NCBI GenBank assembly: GCA_018711085.1
Contig: DVIR01000006.1
Coordinates: 1 to 64,000, forward strand
Source: Faeciplasma gallinarum
GTDB taxonomy: Bacteria > Bacillota > Clostridia > Oscillospirales > Ruminococcaceae
Direction: 5' to 3'
Length of the DNA: 64,000 nt
Under the pieces are notes generated by a model. That model was not told the origin of the DNA. It ran no database searches and saw nothing but the letters and a program-made list of their open reading frames with translations. Made by a program: the position numbers and the translations under genes. Below, piece after piece: positions 25,664-33,173 of this stretch (positions are counted from its first letter, which is position 1; every line of letters begins with the position of its first letter).

Positions 25664-26257
25664 ATGAAAGCTCTATTAGTAATCATTTTGGGCGGAGTTT
25701 TTGTAAACAACTACGTTTTGCAAAAGTTCTTAGGAATATGCCCCTTCCTGGGCGTCTCTAAAAAGCTCGACCAGGCAACCGGCATGGGAATTGCGGTCAC
25801 GTTTGTAATGCTCGTGGCTACCGCCGTGACATGGCCGATACAGACTTACGTCCTCGAAAGGTTCGACCTGCAATACATGCAGACCATTGTTTTTATACTC
25901 GTCATTGCGGCGCTCGTCCAATTCGTTGAAATAGCGCTCAAGAAGTACATCCCCTCCCTTCACAAGGCTTTGGGCGTGTATCTGCCGCTGATAACAACTA
26001 ACTGCGCGGTTTTGGGAGTCACCATCAACAACATCACAGACGGATACGGATTTATCGAGTCAATGGCAAGCTCGTTCGGATGCGGACTCGGATTCCTTGT
26101 GGCAATGGTGATATTCTCGGGCGTCAGGTCAAAGGTTGACAACTGCGCGACGATACCTCAGTCATTCAAGGGAATACCGTCTACCCTGCTTGCGGCTTCG
26201 ATAGTCTCTATGGCTTTCTTCGGCTTCAGCGGCGTTATCGACAACCTGTTTGCATAA
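25664..26257 (+). CDS. rnfA: Rnf complex subunit A
   Basis: 197 aa with six transmembrane segments and normal length. Conserved segments are VNNYVLQKFLGICPFLGVS and TTNCAVLGVTINN; the membrane cysteines (in GICPF and NCAVLG) bind an Fe-S cluster at the RnfA/RnfE interface in related complexes. Only 4 bp separate it from rnfE. Confidence 0.97.
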   Translation: MKALLVIILGGVFVNNYVLQKFLGICPFLGVSKKLDQATGMGIAVTFVMLVATAVTWPIQTYVLERFDLQYMQTIVFILVIAALVQFVEIALKKYIPSLHKALGVYLPLITTNCAVLGVTINNITDGYGFIESMASSFGCGLGFLVAMVIFSGVRSKVDNCATIPQSFKGIPSTLLAASIVSMAFFGFSGVIDNLFA

Positions 26258-26267
26258 GGAGGCTGCT

Positions 26268-27107
26268 ATGAACGATTTTTTGTCATCAATACTGACAGCT
26301 CTTTTGTTTGTCGGCGGAGTGGGACTTTTGTGCTCAGTGCTGCTCGTCGTGGCGTCAAAGCTCATGGCGGTAAAGGTCGATCAAAGAGTTGAACAGATAA
26401 GAAAATGCCTGCCCGGTGCAAACTGCGGAGCATGCGGCTTCACCGGCTGCGACGGCTACGCAAACGCGCTTGTAAACGTCCCCGGAACAAAGACAAACCT
26501 ATGCATACCCGGCTCTGATGCCGCTGCAAGGGGCATTTGCGAAATCCTCGGCTCAAGCTTTGAGGACGTTCAGCAAAGAAAGGCAATAGTCAGATGCAAC
26601 GGCACATGCGGCGGCTCGGGCATGAACACCGACAAAAAGGTAACGTATGTCGGCATTAAGACCTGTGCTGCGGCAAGCGGCGTATGCGGCGGCGACGGCA
26701 AGTGCGTGTACGGCTGCTTAGGCTACGGCGACTGCCAAAAGGTTTGCCCCGCAGATGCGGTGTGCATTCAGGACGGCATTGCAAGGATAAACGATTCAAA
26801 GTGCATAGGCTGCGGGCTTTGCGCAAAGGCATGCCCTAAGCACATAATAACTATGGCTCCGGCAGAGGCAAGCGTCGCGGTAGTATGCTCAAACCTCGAC
26901 AACGGCGCAAAAGCGCACAAGGCATGTCTTGCCGCATGCATAGGCTGCAAAAAGTGTCAAAGCTCCTGCCCTCACGGTGCAATCAGCGTTGAGAACAATC
27001 TTTCAAGCATAGACTACTCGCTTTGCACCGGATGCCGGACCTGCGTAAGCGTCTGCCCCACCCACGCAATAGCGGCGCTTTTGCCTGCTCAACATGCCTG
27101 CGAGTAA
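26268..27107 (+). CDS. rnfB: Rnf complex subunit B, ferredoxin-like
   Basis: 279 aa from ATG at 26268 with AAGGAGG six bases upstream. An N-terminal transmembrane helix is followed by a CxxCxxxxC cluster domain (NCGACGFTGCDGYA), then several 4Fe-4S motifs: KCIGCGLCAKACP, ACIGCKKCQSSCP and LCTGCRTCVSVCP, plus a CxxxGxC-rich region near 140-160. RnfB is the entry point for electrons from reduced ferredoxin. The number of clusters is high, as in clostridial RnfB. Overlaps the next gene by 14 bp. Confidence 0.95.
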   Translation: MNDFLSSILTALLFVGGVGLLCSVLLVVASKLMAVKVDQRVEQIRKCLPGANCGACGFTGCDGYANALVNVPGTKTNLCIPGSDAAARGICEILGSSFEDVQQRKAIVRCNGTCGGSGMNTDKKVTYVGIKTCAAASGVCGGDGKCVYGCLGYGDCQKVCPADAVCIQDGIARINDSKCIGCGLCAKACPKHIITMAPAEASVAVVCSNLDNGAKAHKACLAACIGCKKCQSSCPHGAISVENNLSSIDYSLCTGCRTCVSVCPTHAIAALLPAQHACE

Positions 27108-27507
27108 CGGCTGCGACGGCGGAAACCGCATAAACCGCAAAAAGCTGAGAAACGACATTATACTTGTTGTCGGATTGATAGCCGTGTGTGCGGCGGCGGC
27201 ATTGCTTATAACACTCACGAGAAAAAGCGGCGACTACGTGCTCATTATACAGGACGGCGCCGAGACCGCAAGATACCCGCTTTCTGGCGAGCTGACAGTT
27301 GACATACCGTCTGCGGACGGCGGATATAACCGGCTTGTGATATCGGGCGGATACGCCGATGTGACAAGCGCAAGCTGTCCGGACGGGCTGTGCGTAAACC
27401 AGCGGAAAATATCAAAAGTCGGGCAAACTATCGTATGCCTGCCGAACAGGCTTGTGATAGAGATTGCGTCAGCCGATTCCGACACGGAGGTTGATTTGAT
27501 CGCATGA
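27094..27507 (+). CDS. NusG domain II protein, EetA-like
   Basis: 137 aa. One transmembrane helix (~22-42) is followed by a small exported beta domain of the NusG_II type, with TSASCPDGLCVNQRKISKVG and CLPNRLVIEI. The same architecture is annotated for EetA of the Listeria/Enterococcus extracellular electron transfer locus. It overlaps rnfB and the next gene, so it belongs to the rnf operon. The two cysteines in SCPDGLC may form a disulfide or bind a cofactor. Role as an electron transfer partner is inference from neighbourhood. Confidence 0.8.
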   Translation: MPASNGCDGGNRINRKKLRNDIILVVGLIAVCAAAALLITLTRKSGDYVLIIQDGAETARYPLSGELTVDIPSADGGYNRLVISGGYADVTSASCPDGLCVNQRKISKVGQTIVCLPNRLVIEIASADSDTEVDLIA

Positions 27508-28049
27508 GCCGAATTAAAAATAAAGACAAGCCCGCTGAAAACAAGGTCAAAACAGGGCGTGCAAGGACGGTTGCGGCGCTTGCAATGGCATCCGCGCTTG
27601 CGCTGATACTTTCATACCTTGAAAGCCTTGTGCCGCTTTCGGTTGCAGTGCCGGGCGTGAAAGCAGGGCTTGCAAACATCGTAATACTCTTCATGCTTTA
27701 CAGGGTCGGGCTTAAAGAGGCGGCTGCGGTATCGGGAGTGCGGCTTTTATGGGTGGCTATACTCTTCGGAAGCTTTCTCACCTTTTTGTACAGCCTTGCC
27801 GGTGCGGTGCTGAGCCTTTGCGTGATGGCGCCTATGAAAAAGTCCGGACTGTTTTCCGCAGTGGGAGTGAGCGTGACCGGCGGAGTGATGCACAACGTCG
27901 GGCAGATAATCGTGGCGGTTTTGGTCATGGGTACGGCGCAGATCGCATACTACCTGCCTGTGCTGATGATATCGGGAGTGGTATCGGGAGTGCTTGTCGG
28001 CGTAGTGAGCGCAATACTCATAAAAAAGATACCCAAAAGCATAATATAA
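27504..28049 (+). CDS. Gx transporter family membrane protein, EetB-like
   Basis: 181 aa with about five transmembrane segments after a basic N-terminus. It matches the family annotated heptaprenyl diphosphate synthase component I / Gx transporter: VPGVKAGLANIVILFMLYR, GVRLLWVAILFGS and GGVMHNVGQIIVA are characteristic. It overlaps the NusG_II gene by 4 bp, a pairing repeatedly seen in flavin-based electron transfer loci, where the homologue is called EetB. Prenyl diphosphate synthase activity is unlikely for such a membrane protein. Last gene of the nine-kilobase-scale rnf operon. Confidence 0.82.
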   Translation: MSRIKNKDKPAENKVKTGRARTVAALAMASALALILSYLESLVPLSVAVPGVKAGLANIVILFMLYRVGLKEAAAVSGVRLLWVAILFGSFLTFLYSLAGAVLSLCVMAPMKKSGLFSAVGVSVTGGVMHNVGQIIVAVLVMGTAQIAYYLPVLMISGVVSGVLVGVVSAILIKKIPKSII

Positions 28050-28056
28050 AAACAAA

Positions 28057-28112
28057 ACGCCCCTTCGAGGAAATGCTGCACATGCGTGCTCATCCCCGAA
28101 AGGGCGTATTTT
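28057..28112. terminator. Terminator between the rnf operon and apbE
   Basis: ACGCCCC-TTCG pairs with CGAA-AGGGCGT around a long loop, with T-runs on both sides. It serves the convergent rnf operon and apbE. Confidence 0.75.
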
Positions 28113-28117
28113 TATGG

Positions 28118-29203
28118 TTACTCGGAAAGCATGTCGCTAAAGCCGTCGGTCATCTGCATACTTCCGTCCGGCAGTATCCACACGACTTCAATGTCGTATG
28201 AGCTAAACAGCTCTGAATGCAGCATCTCTTTTCCTTCCTCTACGCTCATGTTAAACAGCGCTGTTGACAGGCAGTCACCCAGCCCGCTGTCGCTGCATAC
28301 AACGGAAACCGCGCTGAAATTGTTCTGCGGCATCAAAGTATAGGGGTTTATTATGTGGTGATACTTAACTCCGTCCACGTAATAGTATCTTTGATAGTCG
28401 CCGCTCGTGACGACAGACATATCGCTTATGTCTATGCTGCACACGTACGGCGTGTCGGAATCGAGGTCGGGGTTTTGTATCCCCACCGTCCACTTCTCCC
28501 CCTCCGGAGTCCCGTCCGGCTTTGCGCCGATGACGCTTATGTTTCCGCCTATGTTTAGCGCGTAACCGCTAACCCCCGCATCGCAGAGGTAATTGACTAT
28601 GCAGTTCACAGCGTAGCCCTTTGCGATGCCGCCCACGTCAAGGGACATCTGCGGGTCGGTGATGTACACCGTCATGTTTTCCTCATCTATTACAAGCTTG
28701 TCATAGCCGGTATGGACGCTTGCGTCTTTCAGCTGCTGCATGTCCGGCACCGACGCCTCATCCGAATTTGAAATCGCCTGCTCGCGGTGGTCATGCCATA
28801 TGCTCAGCACGCTGCCCATTGTGACATCGAACATGCCGCCCGTCCTGCCGCTCATATCCTCGGCATACAAGAGCATATCTATCAGCCACTCATCAACGCT
28901 GACAGCGCTCACACCTGCGTTTTTGTTTACGGTGTAGAGGTTGTTCATGCCGTCATATCCGTGATAAATATCGCAAAGCATGTGGTACTTCTCAAGCATT
29001 GCGCGTATATTCTCGCAAACATCTTCAAACGTCTGCTCGTCGCCCTCGTATCCGATTATCTGCGACACCGTATCAAAGTAATCAAAGTATGTCTTTGTCC
29101 TGCGCTCCGGAACATTGGCAACCGGCTCGGATGCGCATCCCGAAAGCGCTGCAAGCGCTCCGATCACAACGGCAACAGACACTGCAAGTATTTTTAGGCG
29201 CAC
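28118..29203 (-). CDS. apbE: FAD:protein FMN transferase (flavinyltransferase), lipoprotein
   Basis: 361 aa. Lipoprotein signal with lipobox LSGC (Cys ~23). ApbE uses FAD to attach FMN to threonines of exported proteins such as RnfG and RnfD. Motifs: DYFDTVSQI near the mature N-terminus, DVTMGSVLSIW, DVGGIAKGYAV, VTSGDYQRYYYVDG, HHIINPYTLMP and the metal-site region DSGLGDCLSTALF. The TLMP form of the DPxTG motif is common in clostridial ApbE. It lies between the rnf operon and a two-repeat flavin-type lipoprotein, its likely substrates. Confidence 0.95.
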   Translation of the reverse strand: MRLKILAVSVAVVIGALAALSGCASEPVANVPERRTKTYFDYFDTVSQIIGYEGDEQTFEDVCENIRAMLEKYHMLCDIYHGYDGMNNLYTVNKNAGVSAVSVDEWLIDMLLYAEDMSGRTGGMFDVTMGSVLSIWHDHREQAISNSDEASVPDMQQLKDASVHTGYDKLVIDEENMTVYITDPQMSLDVGGIAKGYAVNCIVNYLCDAGVSGYALNIGGNISVIGAKPDGTPEGEKWTVGIQNPDLDSDTPYVCSIDISDMSVVTSGDYQRYYYVDGVKYHHIINPYTLMPQNNFSAVSVVCSDSGLGDCLSTALFNMSVEEGKEMLHSELFSSYDIEVVWILPDGSMQMTDGFSDMLSE

Positions 29204-29239
29204 CTAAGCGACAACCTCCTTTCATCTTTTAAAACAAGC

Positions 29240-29267
29240 AGAGGGATGAGGCATGCCTCATCCCTCT
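29240..29267. repeat. Perfect 28-bp palindrome between the flavin-type lipoprotein gene and apbE
   Basis: AGAGGGATGAGGCA is followed directly by its reverse complement. As RNA it gives a long hairpin with a minimal loop. On the minus strand a T-rich tract follows (TTGTTTTAAAAG), so it may be a terminator or processing site after the lipoprotein gene, lowering apbE expression relative to it. Confidence 0.7.
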
Positions 29268-29283
29268 TAAATGCGAACGTGTA

Positions 29284-30234
29284 TCAGTTTGCAGCCTGTG
29301 CAGCCTTTGCGGTGCATGCTATCAAGCTCGATGTGCCTATTGTGCAGCCTGCCAGAAGATCGGCATCAGCGGTGTCTATCGAAGATATCTCGCTTGCGGT
29401 CTTGCCGACAACGTAATCCTCAAACGCATCTATCTGCTCGTACCACTCCTTGCCTATGCCGGAAGCGCCCTTCATGTTGTAGCCCTCACGCAGCTCTCTC
29501 TTGGTGGAAACGGTGTAGTCAGCGTCAACGGTTATCTCGCCGAGGTCGTTGAAGGTGACTTCAGGGTCAGCCTCATCGTAAGCCGCTGCCAAAACCTTGC
29601 CGCTGTCATCAAGCGCAACCGCAGCAAATGACGAATAGATGTTTGCGCTGCCGTCCTCGCCGTCCATAGCGCTCTTAGAGCTTGAATCAAGCGTGGATAT
29701 AACAGCTACTGAAAGGGCTGCGGCGTCGCCTGTAAACTCGCTTGCAAGAGAATCGTTGCAAGCCTTAACAACAGCCTCGATCAAATCCGTGGTGCCTATT
29801 GTGCAGCCGGCAAGAAGAGTTTCATCTGAGGTGTCCATGTTCTCAACCTCGGAAGCGGTCTTGCCAACCACGTAGTTTTCAAAAGCCTCTGCCTGCTCGT
29901 ACCATTCCTTGCCTATGCCGGAAGCGCCCTTCATGTTGTAGCTGTCGCCCTGCTCACGCTTTGTCTTAAACTCGGTGGAAGCGGCGTCATCGGCTATTAT
30001 GCCATCCGTCACGTCGAGCTTGTTCTGAGCCACATCGACCTTGCAGGACACTATCTTTCCGGCATCGTCGAGTATGACGGCGGCAACAGTTGCCTCGATC
30101 TCGACGGAGCCGTCCTTTGAGGAGGAGGTGTTTACCACAACGCCCATGCCGAGCTTATGTGTGACATTTGATCCGCATGCGCAAAGCAACACAAGCATCG
30201 TAAGCGCCATAAAAATGCATATGATTTTCTTCAT
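29284..30234 (-). CDS. Lipoprotein with two FMN-binding-like repeats (PplA-like)
   Basis: 316 aa. Signal peptide with lipidation probably at Cys20 (LLCAC). Two repeats, ~45-160 and ~200-310, each contain NMKGASGIGKEWYEQ, then YVVGKTASE, then DLLAGCTIGT or ETLLAGCTIGT. The AGCT motif (Thr145, Thr298) sits where the SGAT flavinylation threonine lies in FMN-binding domains and matches the second motif of this organism's RnfG. Listeria PplA is likewise a two-domain flavinylated lipoprotein. The overall sequence is divergent, so flavin attachment is inferred. Own promoter with an inverted repeat at the RNA start; apbE follows. Confidence 0.75.
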   Translation of the reverse strand: MKKIICIFMALTMLVLLCACGSNVTHKLGMGVVVNTSSSKDGSVEIEATVAAVILDDAGKIVSCKVDVAQNKLDVTDGIIADDAASTEFKTKREQGDSYNMKGASGIGKEWYEQAEAFENYVVGKTASEVENMDTSDETLLAGCTIGTTDLIEAVVKACNDSLASEFTGDAAALSVAVISTLDSSSKSAMDGEDGSANIYSSFAAVALDDSGKVLAAAYDEADPEVTFNDLGEITVDADYTVSTKRELREGYNMKGASGIGKEWYEQIDAFEDYVVGKTASEISSIDTADADLLAGCTIGTSSLIACTAKAAQAAN

Positions 30235-30273
30235 ATATTTTCCCTTCGATCTTAAAAATTTGTGTAAAATATT

Positions 30274-30293
30274 TTGGCTAATGTCTTAGCCAA
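30274..30293. promoter_or_regulatory. Inverted repeat at the RNA start of the flavin-type lipoprotein gene, possible operator
   Basis: TTGGCTAA-TGTC-TTAGCCAA, a perfect 8-bp inverted repeat immediately downstream of the -10 (30300-30305, minus strand). Position fits a repressor site or a 5' stabilising hairpin. The sequence has some likeness to DtxR/IdeR-type sites, but I cannot assign a regulator. Confidence 0.5.
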
Positions 30294-30299
30294 CATTAT

Positions 30300-30328
30300 A
30301 TTATAATCAAATTATGCGCATTCGTCAA
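30300..30328 (-). promoter_or_regulatory. Promoter of the flavin-type lipoprotein gene
   Basis: Reverse strand TTGACG (30323-30328), 17 bp, TATAAT (30300-30305). Confidence 0.8.
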
Positions 30329-30347
30329 GGTTTAATTCCCTCAGGGT

Positions 30348-30803
30348 TTATCCCTCCCGCTTCCCTTTTGCGCTTATATGCTCGGGTATGATTGTGTACG
30401 CTGCCACACGTCCGGCGGCGGCGCGTATATGTTCATACGCCTGATCGATGAAATCAGGACTGTACTTTTTTGCAAGCGCCAAAAGGCTTTCCCGTGGGTT
30501 TTCAGACGGCACTATTTTGCCTGTGACAATCACGCTCTCATAAAGCGTGCTGAATTTTTCTGGCTGCACATGCGTTTTGCCTACGACCGTAAAGCAAACA
30601 CTGTCGCAGTTTGATATGTTCTCGATTTTCTTTCCCACGCCCTTGGCGCAGTGGATGTGTATTACCCCGCCCGAATAAGCGTAGCTTATCGGCACGGCAT
30701 ACGGCTGCGCATCCTTTGATACGGTGCAAAGCACCCCATACTCGCCCGATTCGAGTATTCTTTCTGCGTCGGACGCCGACAGCTCCCGATCTGATCTTCT
30801 CAT
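30348..30803 (-). CDS. Pyridoxamine 5'-phosphate oxidase-fold flavoprotein (NimA-like)
   Basis: 151 aa split beta-barrel protein. Segments GVLCTVSKDAQPYAVPISYAY, HIHCAKGVGKKIENI and VCFTVVG match the PPOX/NimA-like group that binds FMN or F420-like cofactors; in gut anaerobes such proteins are often called nitroimidazole resistance proteins without proof. No C-terminal PdxH domain, so a role in vitamin B6 synthesis is unlikely. GGAGG precedes the ATG. Lies downstream of the initiator tRNA across a repeat tract and may be expressed by read-through. Confidence 0.8.
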   Translation of the reverse strand: MRRSDRELSASDAERILESGEYGVLCTVSKDAQPYAVPISYAYSGGVIHIHCAKGVGKKIENISNCDSVCFTVVGKTHVQPEKFSTLYESVIVTGKIVPSENPRESLLALAKKYSPDFIDQAYEHIRAAAGRVAAYTIIPEHISAKGKREG

Positions 30804-30820
30804 ACATTCCTCCGTGATCT

Positions 30821-30973
30821 AAAGTGATAAAAAAGGTCCCGTGCGCACCGAAGTGATAAAAAGGAAAAGTCCCGTGCGAACCGCAGCGATAAAAAGGAAA
30901 AGTCCCGTGCGAACCGCAGTAGTGAAAAAAGAAAAGTCCCGTACGAGCCGCAGCGATAAAAAGGAAAAGTCCC
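30821..30973. repeat. Tandem 33-bp repeat array next to the initiator tRNA
   Basis: Units begin GTCCC at 30836, 30869, 30902, 30936 and 30969. Four units follow one another (three of 33 bp, one of 34 bp) plus partial units at each end. Each contains a run of A, the GTCCC arm of the tRNA terminator and a small GCG-AAC-CGC hairpin. The 34-bp unit breaks any reading frame, so this is not a coding repeat. It appears to come from repeated duplication of one terminator arm. Confidence 0.85.
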
Positions 30974-31000
30974 ATGCGCATAGGTGCGCTCGGGACTTTT
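30957..31000 (-). terminator. Terminator of the initiator tRNA gene
   Basis: On the minus strand AAAAGTCCC pairs with GGGACTTTT around an 18-nt loop that is itself partly self-complementary, followed by a T-run. Confidence 0.8.
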
Positions 31001-31001
31001 T

Positions 31002-31077
<76 letters not shown>

Positions 31078-31096
31078 GTATTTTTGTTGCCTATAT

Positions 31097-31125
31097 ATAA
31101 TATCACGCCCGCCTGCTGTTGTCAA
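31097..31125 (-). promoter_or_regulatory. Initiator tRNA promoter
   Basis: Reverse strand TTGACA (31120-31125), 17 bp, TATTAT (31097-31102), about 20 bp before the mature tRNA. Confidence 0.8.
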
Positions 31126-31161
31126 GAGCTTTTTTATTTTTACGTGCTAACAAAAATTGTA

Positions 31162-31190
31162 TTGAAATAAGCGGATTAATGTTATATAAT
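31162..31190 (+). promoter_or_regulatory. Pullulanase gene promoter
   Basis: TTGAAA (31162-31167), 17 bp, TATAAT (31185-31190). Confidence 0.8.
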
Positions 31191-31263
31191 ATTTTCATGA
31201 AAACAATGCCGCCGTGGTTAGTTAGGGTTTTATGCGGCGCAACTTTCTTGGGGGGGAATATAT

Positions 31264-33156
31264 GTGCAGTTTTGCGACGCCGGACACGTCGAATACATCG
31301 ACAGCAATTTCAGCTATGACGGATTTTTAGGGGTTAAACTCGATTGCGACAAAACAGAGTTTTACATTTGGGCTCCGGAGGCTGACATGGTGAGCCTTCT
31401 TATTTACAAACGCCAGGACGACAAGACGCCGTATCTTAAGTTCAAGATGACAAAAGGCGACATGGGCGTATGGCAGCTTATATATCAAAAATCGCTCGAC
31501 GGGTATTATTACAAATATGAATATGACTACGACGGAAAGATAAGCTGCGGCGTTGACCCTTATGCCTGCGCGGCGGGAATCAACGGCGAAAAGGGATACA
31601 TATGCCGCGTGTCGGACATCAACCCTAAAGGCTGGGCGAGCGTGGGGTATGTCAGTCTCGACAAATACACCGATGCGGTTTTGTATGAAACGCATGTGCG
31701 GGACTTCTCAATAGACCCGTCAAGCGGCATAAAAAGCGATTACCGCGGCAAATTCAAGGCGTTCACCTGCGCAAACAGCGTCAATCCGAGCGGCGATTCG
31801 ACCTGCTTAGCTCACATAAAAGAGCTTGGTATCACGCATGTGCACCTATTGCCGGTGTTTGACTACGACCGTCTCGACGAGCGCAATCCTTTTGGCTCTT
31901 ACAACTGGGGCTACGATCCGGAAAACTACAACGTGCCGGAAGGTTCCTATTCAACCCGTCCCGCAGACCCGAAGTCGAGAATACTCGAGCTTAAAGAGCT
32001 TGTGGCTGCGCTTCACACAAACAACATCGGCGTGGTGATGGACGTGGTTTACAATCACACCTACAAGCTTGACAGCTCAAACCTTAGCATGTCCTATCCG
32101 ACATATTACTACCGTTACAAGGACGGCAAGCCCTCAAACGGTTCCGGCTGCGGAAACGAAATAGCGTCCGAGCGCGCAATGGTCAGAAAGTACATCATCG
32201 ACTCGGTGCTGTTCTGGGCGAGCGAGTACAAAATAGACGGGTTCAGATTCGACCTCATGGCGTGCTTGGACATTGAAACGATGAACGAAATTGAGGCAAA
32301 GCTCAAAAAGATAAACCCGTCCGCGCTGATTTACGGAGAGGGCTGGACAGGCGGCGAAAGCGCGCTTGACCCGAGCATGGCTGCGCTGAAGTCAAGCGGA
32401 TACAAAACCCCCGGCATAGCGTACTTCAACGACACATACCGAGACGCAATAAAAGGCTCGACGTTTTGCGACGCCGCGCTCGGATACATCAGCGGAAACT
32501 ATCACCTGCGTTCAAGCGTCACCGACGGGCTTTTGGGCAGGTCGGGATGGGCAAACAGCCCATGCTCAATAATAAACTATTGCGAGGCTCACGACAACCT
32601 GACGCTTTGGGACAAGCTTATGGTTTCGGCGGGCGGCTGCAACGAGCGTGACAGAAAGAAGATGGCAAGGCTGTCCGGAGCGCTTGTGCTGCTGGCGCAG
32701 GGCGTGCCTTTCATACATTCCGGTCAGGAGTTTTTGCGCTCAAAGGCTTTGGGCGGCGGAAAGTACGATCACAACAGCTACAACTCCCCCGATGTGGTGA
32801 ACTCGATAAAGTGGAACATGCTAAGCGTAAACAAAGGTGAATCGGACTATTTCCGCGACCTGATACGCTTAAGAAAGGCGCATCCGCTTTTGAGGATGTC
32901 GTCTCATGAAGAGGTGAGCGAGCATTCGCAGGTTTTGCAATCCTCGGATGGAACAATAGCGATAAAGCTGTTTGGATATGACGAAGAGCTTTTGATTTTG
33001 ATAAATCCCATACCGCGTGCAAAGATGTTCGTACTTCCCGACGGCGAATGGGAGCTTATACTTTCCGACACGATGGGGTCGGACAAACCCATGGCGATAT
33101 ACTGCGAGGGAGTGTTTGTTCCCCCGATTTCAGCCATGGTTCTTAAAAAATATTGA
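31264..33156 (+). CDS. pulA: Type I pullulanase (GH13)
   Basis: 630 aa from GTG at 31264, after a G7 ribosome site; an overlapping ATG at 31262 is out of frame. Debranching enzyme for alpha-1,6 links in glycogen, starch or pullulan; no signal peptide, so intracellular. An N-terminal CBM48-type domain (~15-110, FYIWAPEADMVSLLIY) precedes the GH13 barrel with the pullulanase signature YNWGYDP, MDVVYNHTY, nucleophile Asp in DGFRFDLMA, acid Glu in IYGEGWTGG, and EAHDN. A C-terminal beta domain closes the protein. Probably cotranscribed with the downstream dipeptidase. Confidence 0.93.
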   Translation: MQFCDAGHVEYIDSNFSYDGFLGVKLDCDKTEFYIWAPEADMVSLLIYKRQDDKTPYLKFKMTKGDMGVWQLIYQKSLDGYYYKYEYDYDGKISCGVDPYACAAGINGEKGYICRVSDINPKGWASVGYVSLDKYTDAVLYETHVRDFSIDPSSGIKSDYRGKFKAFTCANSVNPSGDSTCLAHIKELGITHVHLLPVFDYDRLDERNPFGSYNWGYDPENYNVPEGSYSTRPADPKSRILELKELVAALHTNNIGVVMDVVYNHTYKLDSSNLSMSYPTYYYRYKDGKPSNGSGCGNEIASERAMVRKYIIDSVLFWASEYKIDGFRFDLMACLDIETMNEIEAKLKKINPSALIYGEGWTGGESALDPSMAALKSSGYKTPGIAYFNDTYRDAIKGSTFCDAALGYISGNYHLRSSVTDGLLGRSGWANSPCSIINYCEAHDNLTLWDKLMVSAGGCNERDRKKMARLSGALVLLAQGVPFIHSGQEFLRSKALGGGKYDHNSYNSPDVVNSIKWNMLSVNKGESDYFRDLIRLRKAHPLLRMSSHEEVSEHSQVLQSSDGTIAIKLFGYDEELLILINPIPRAKMFVLPDGEWELILSDTMGSDKPMAIYCEGVFVPPISAMVLKKY

Positions 33157-33173
33157 TAAAGGAGAGTGCTTTT

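Noticed and set aside
28118..29203. Defective ApbE because of the NPYTL motif
   Set aside because: The TLMP form of this motif is typical of clostridial ApbE proteins, and the metal-site region downstream is intact.
30821..30973. CRISPR array
   Set aside because: The units are directly adjacent with no unique spacers, and no cas genes are present.
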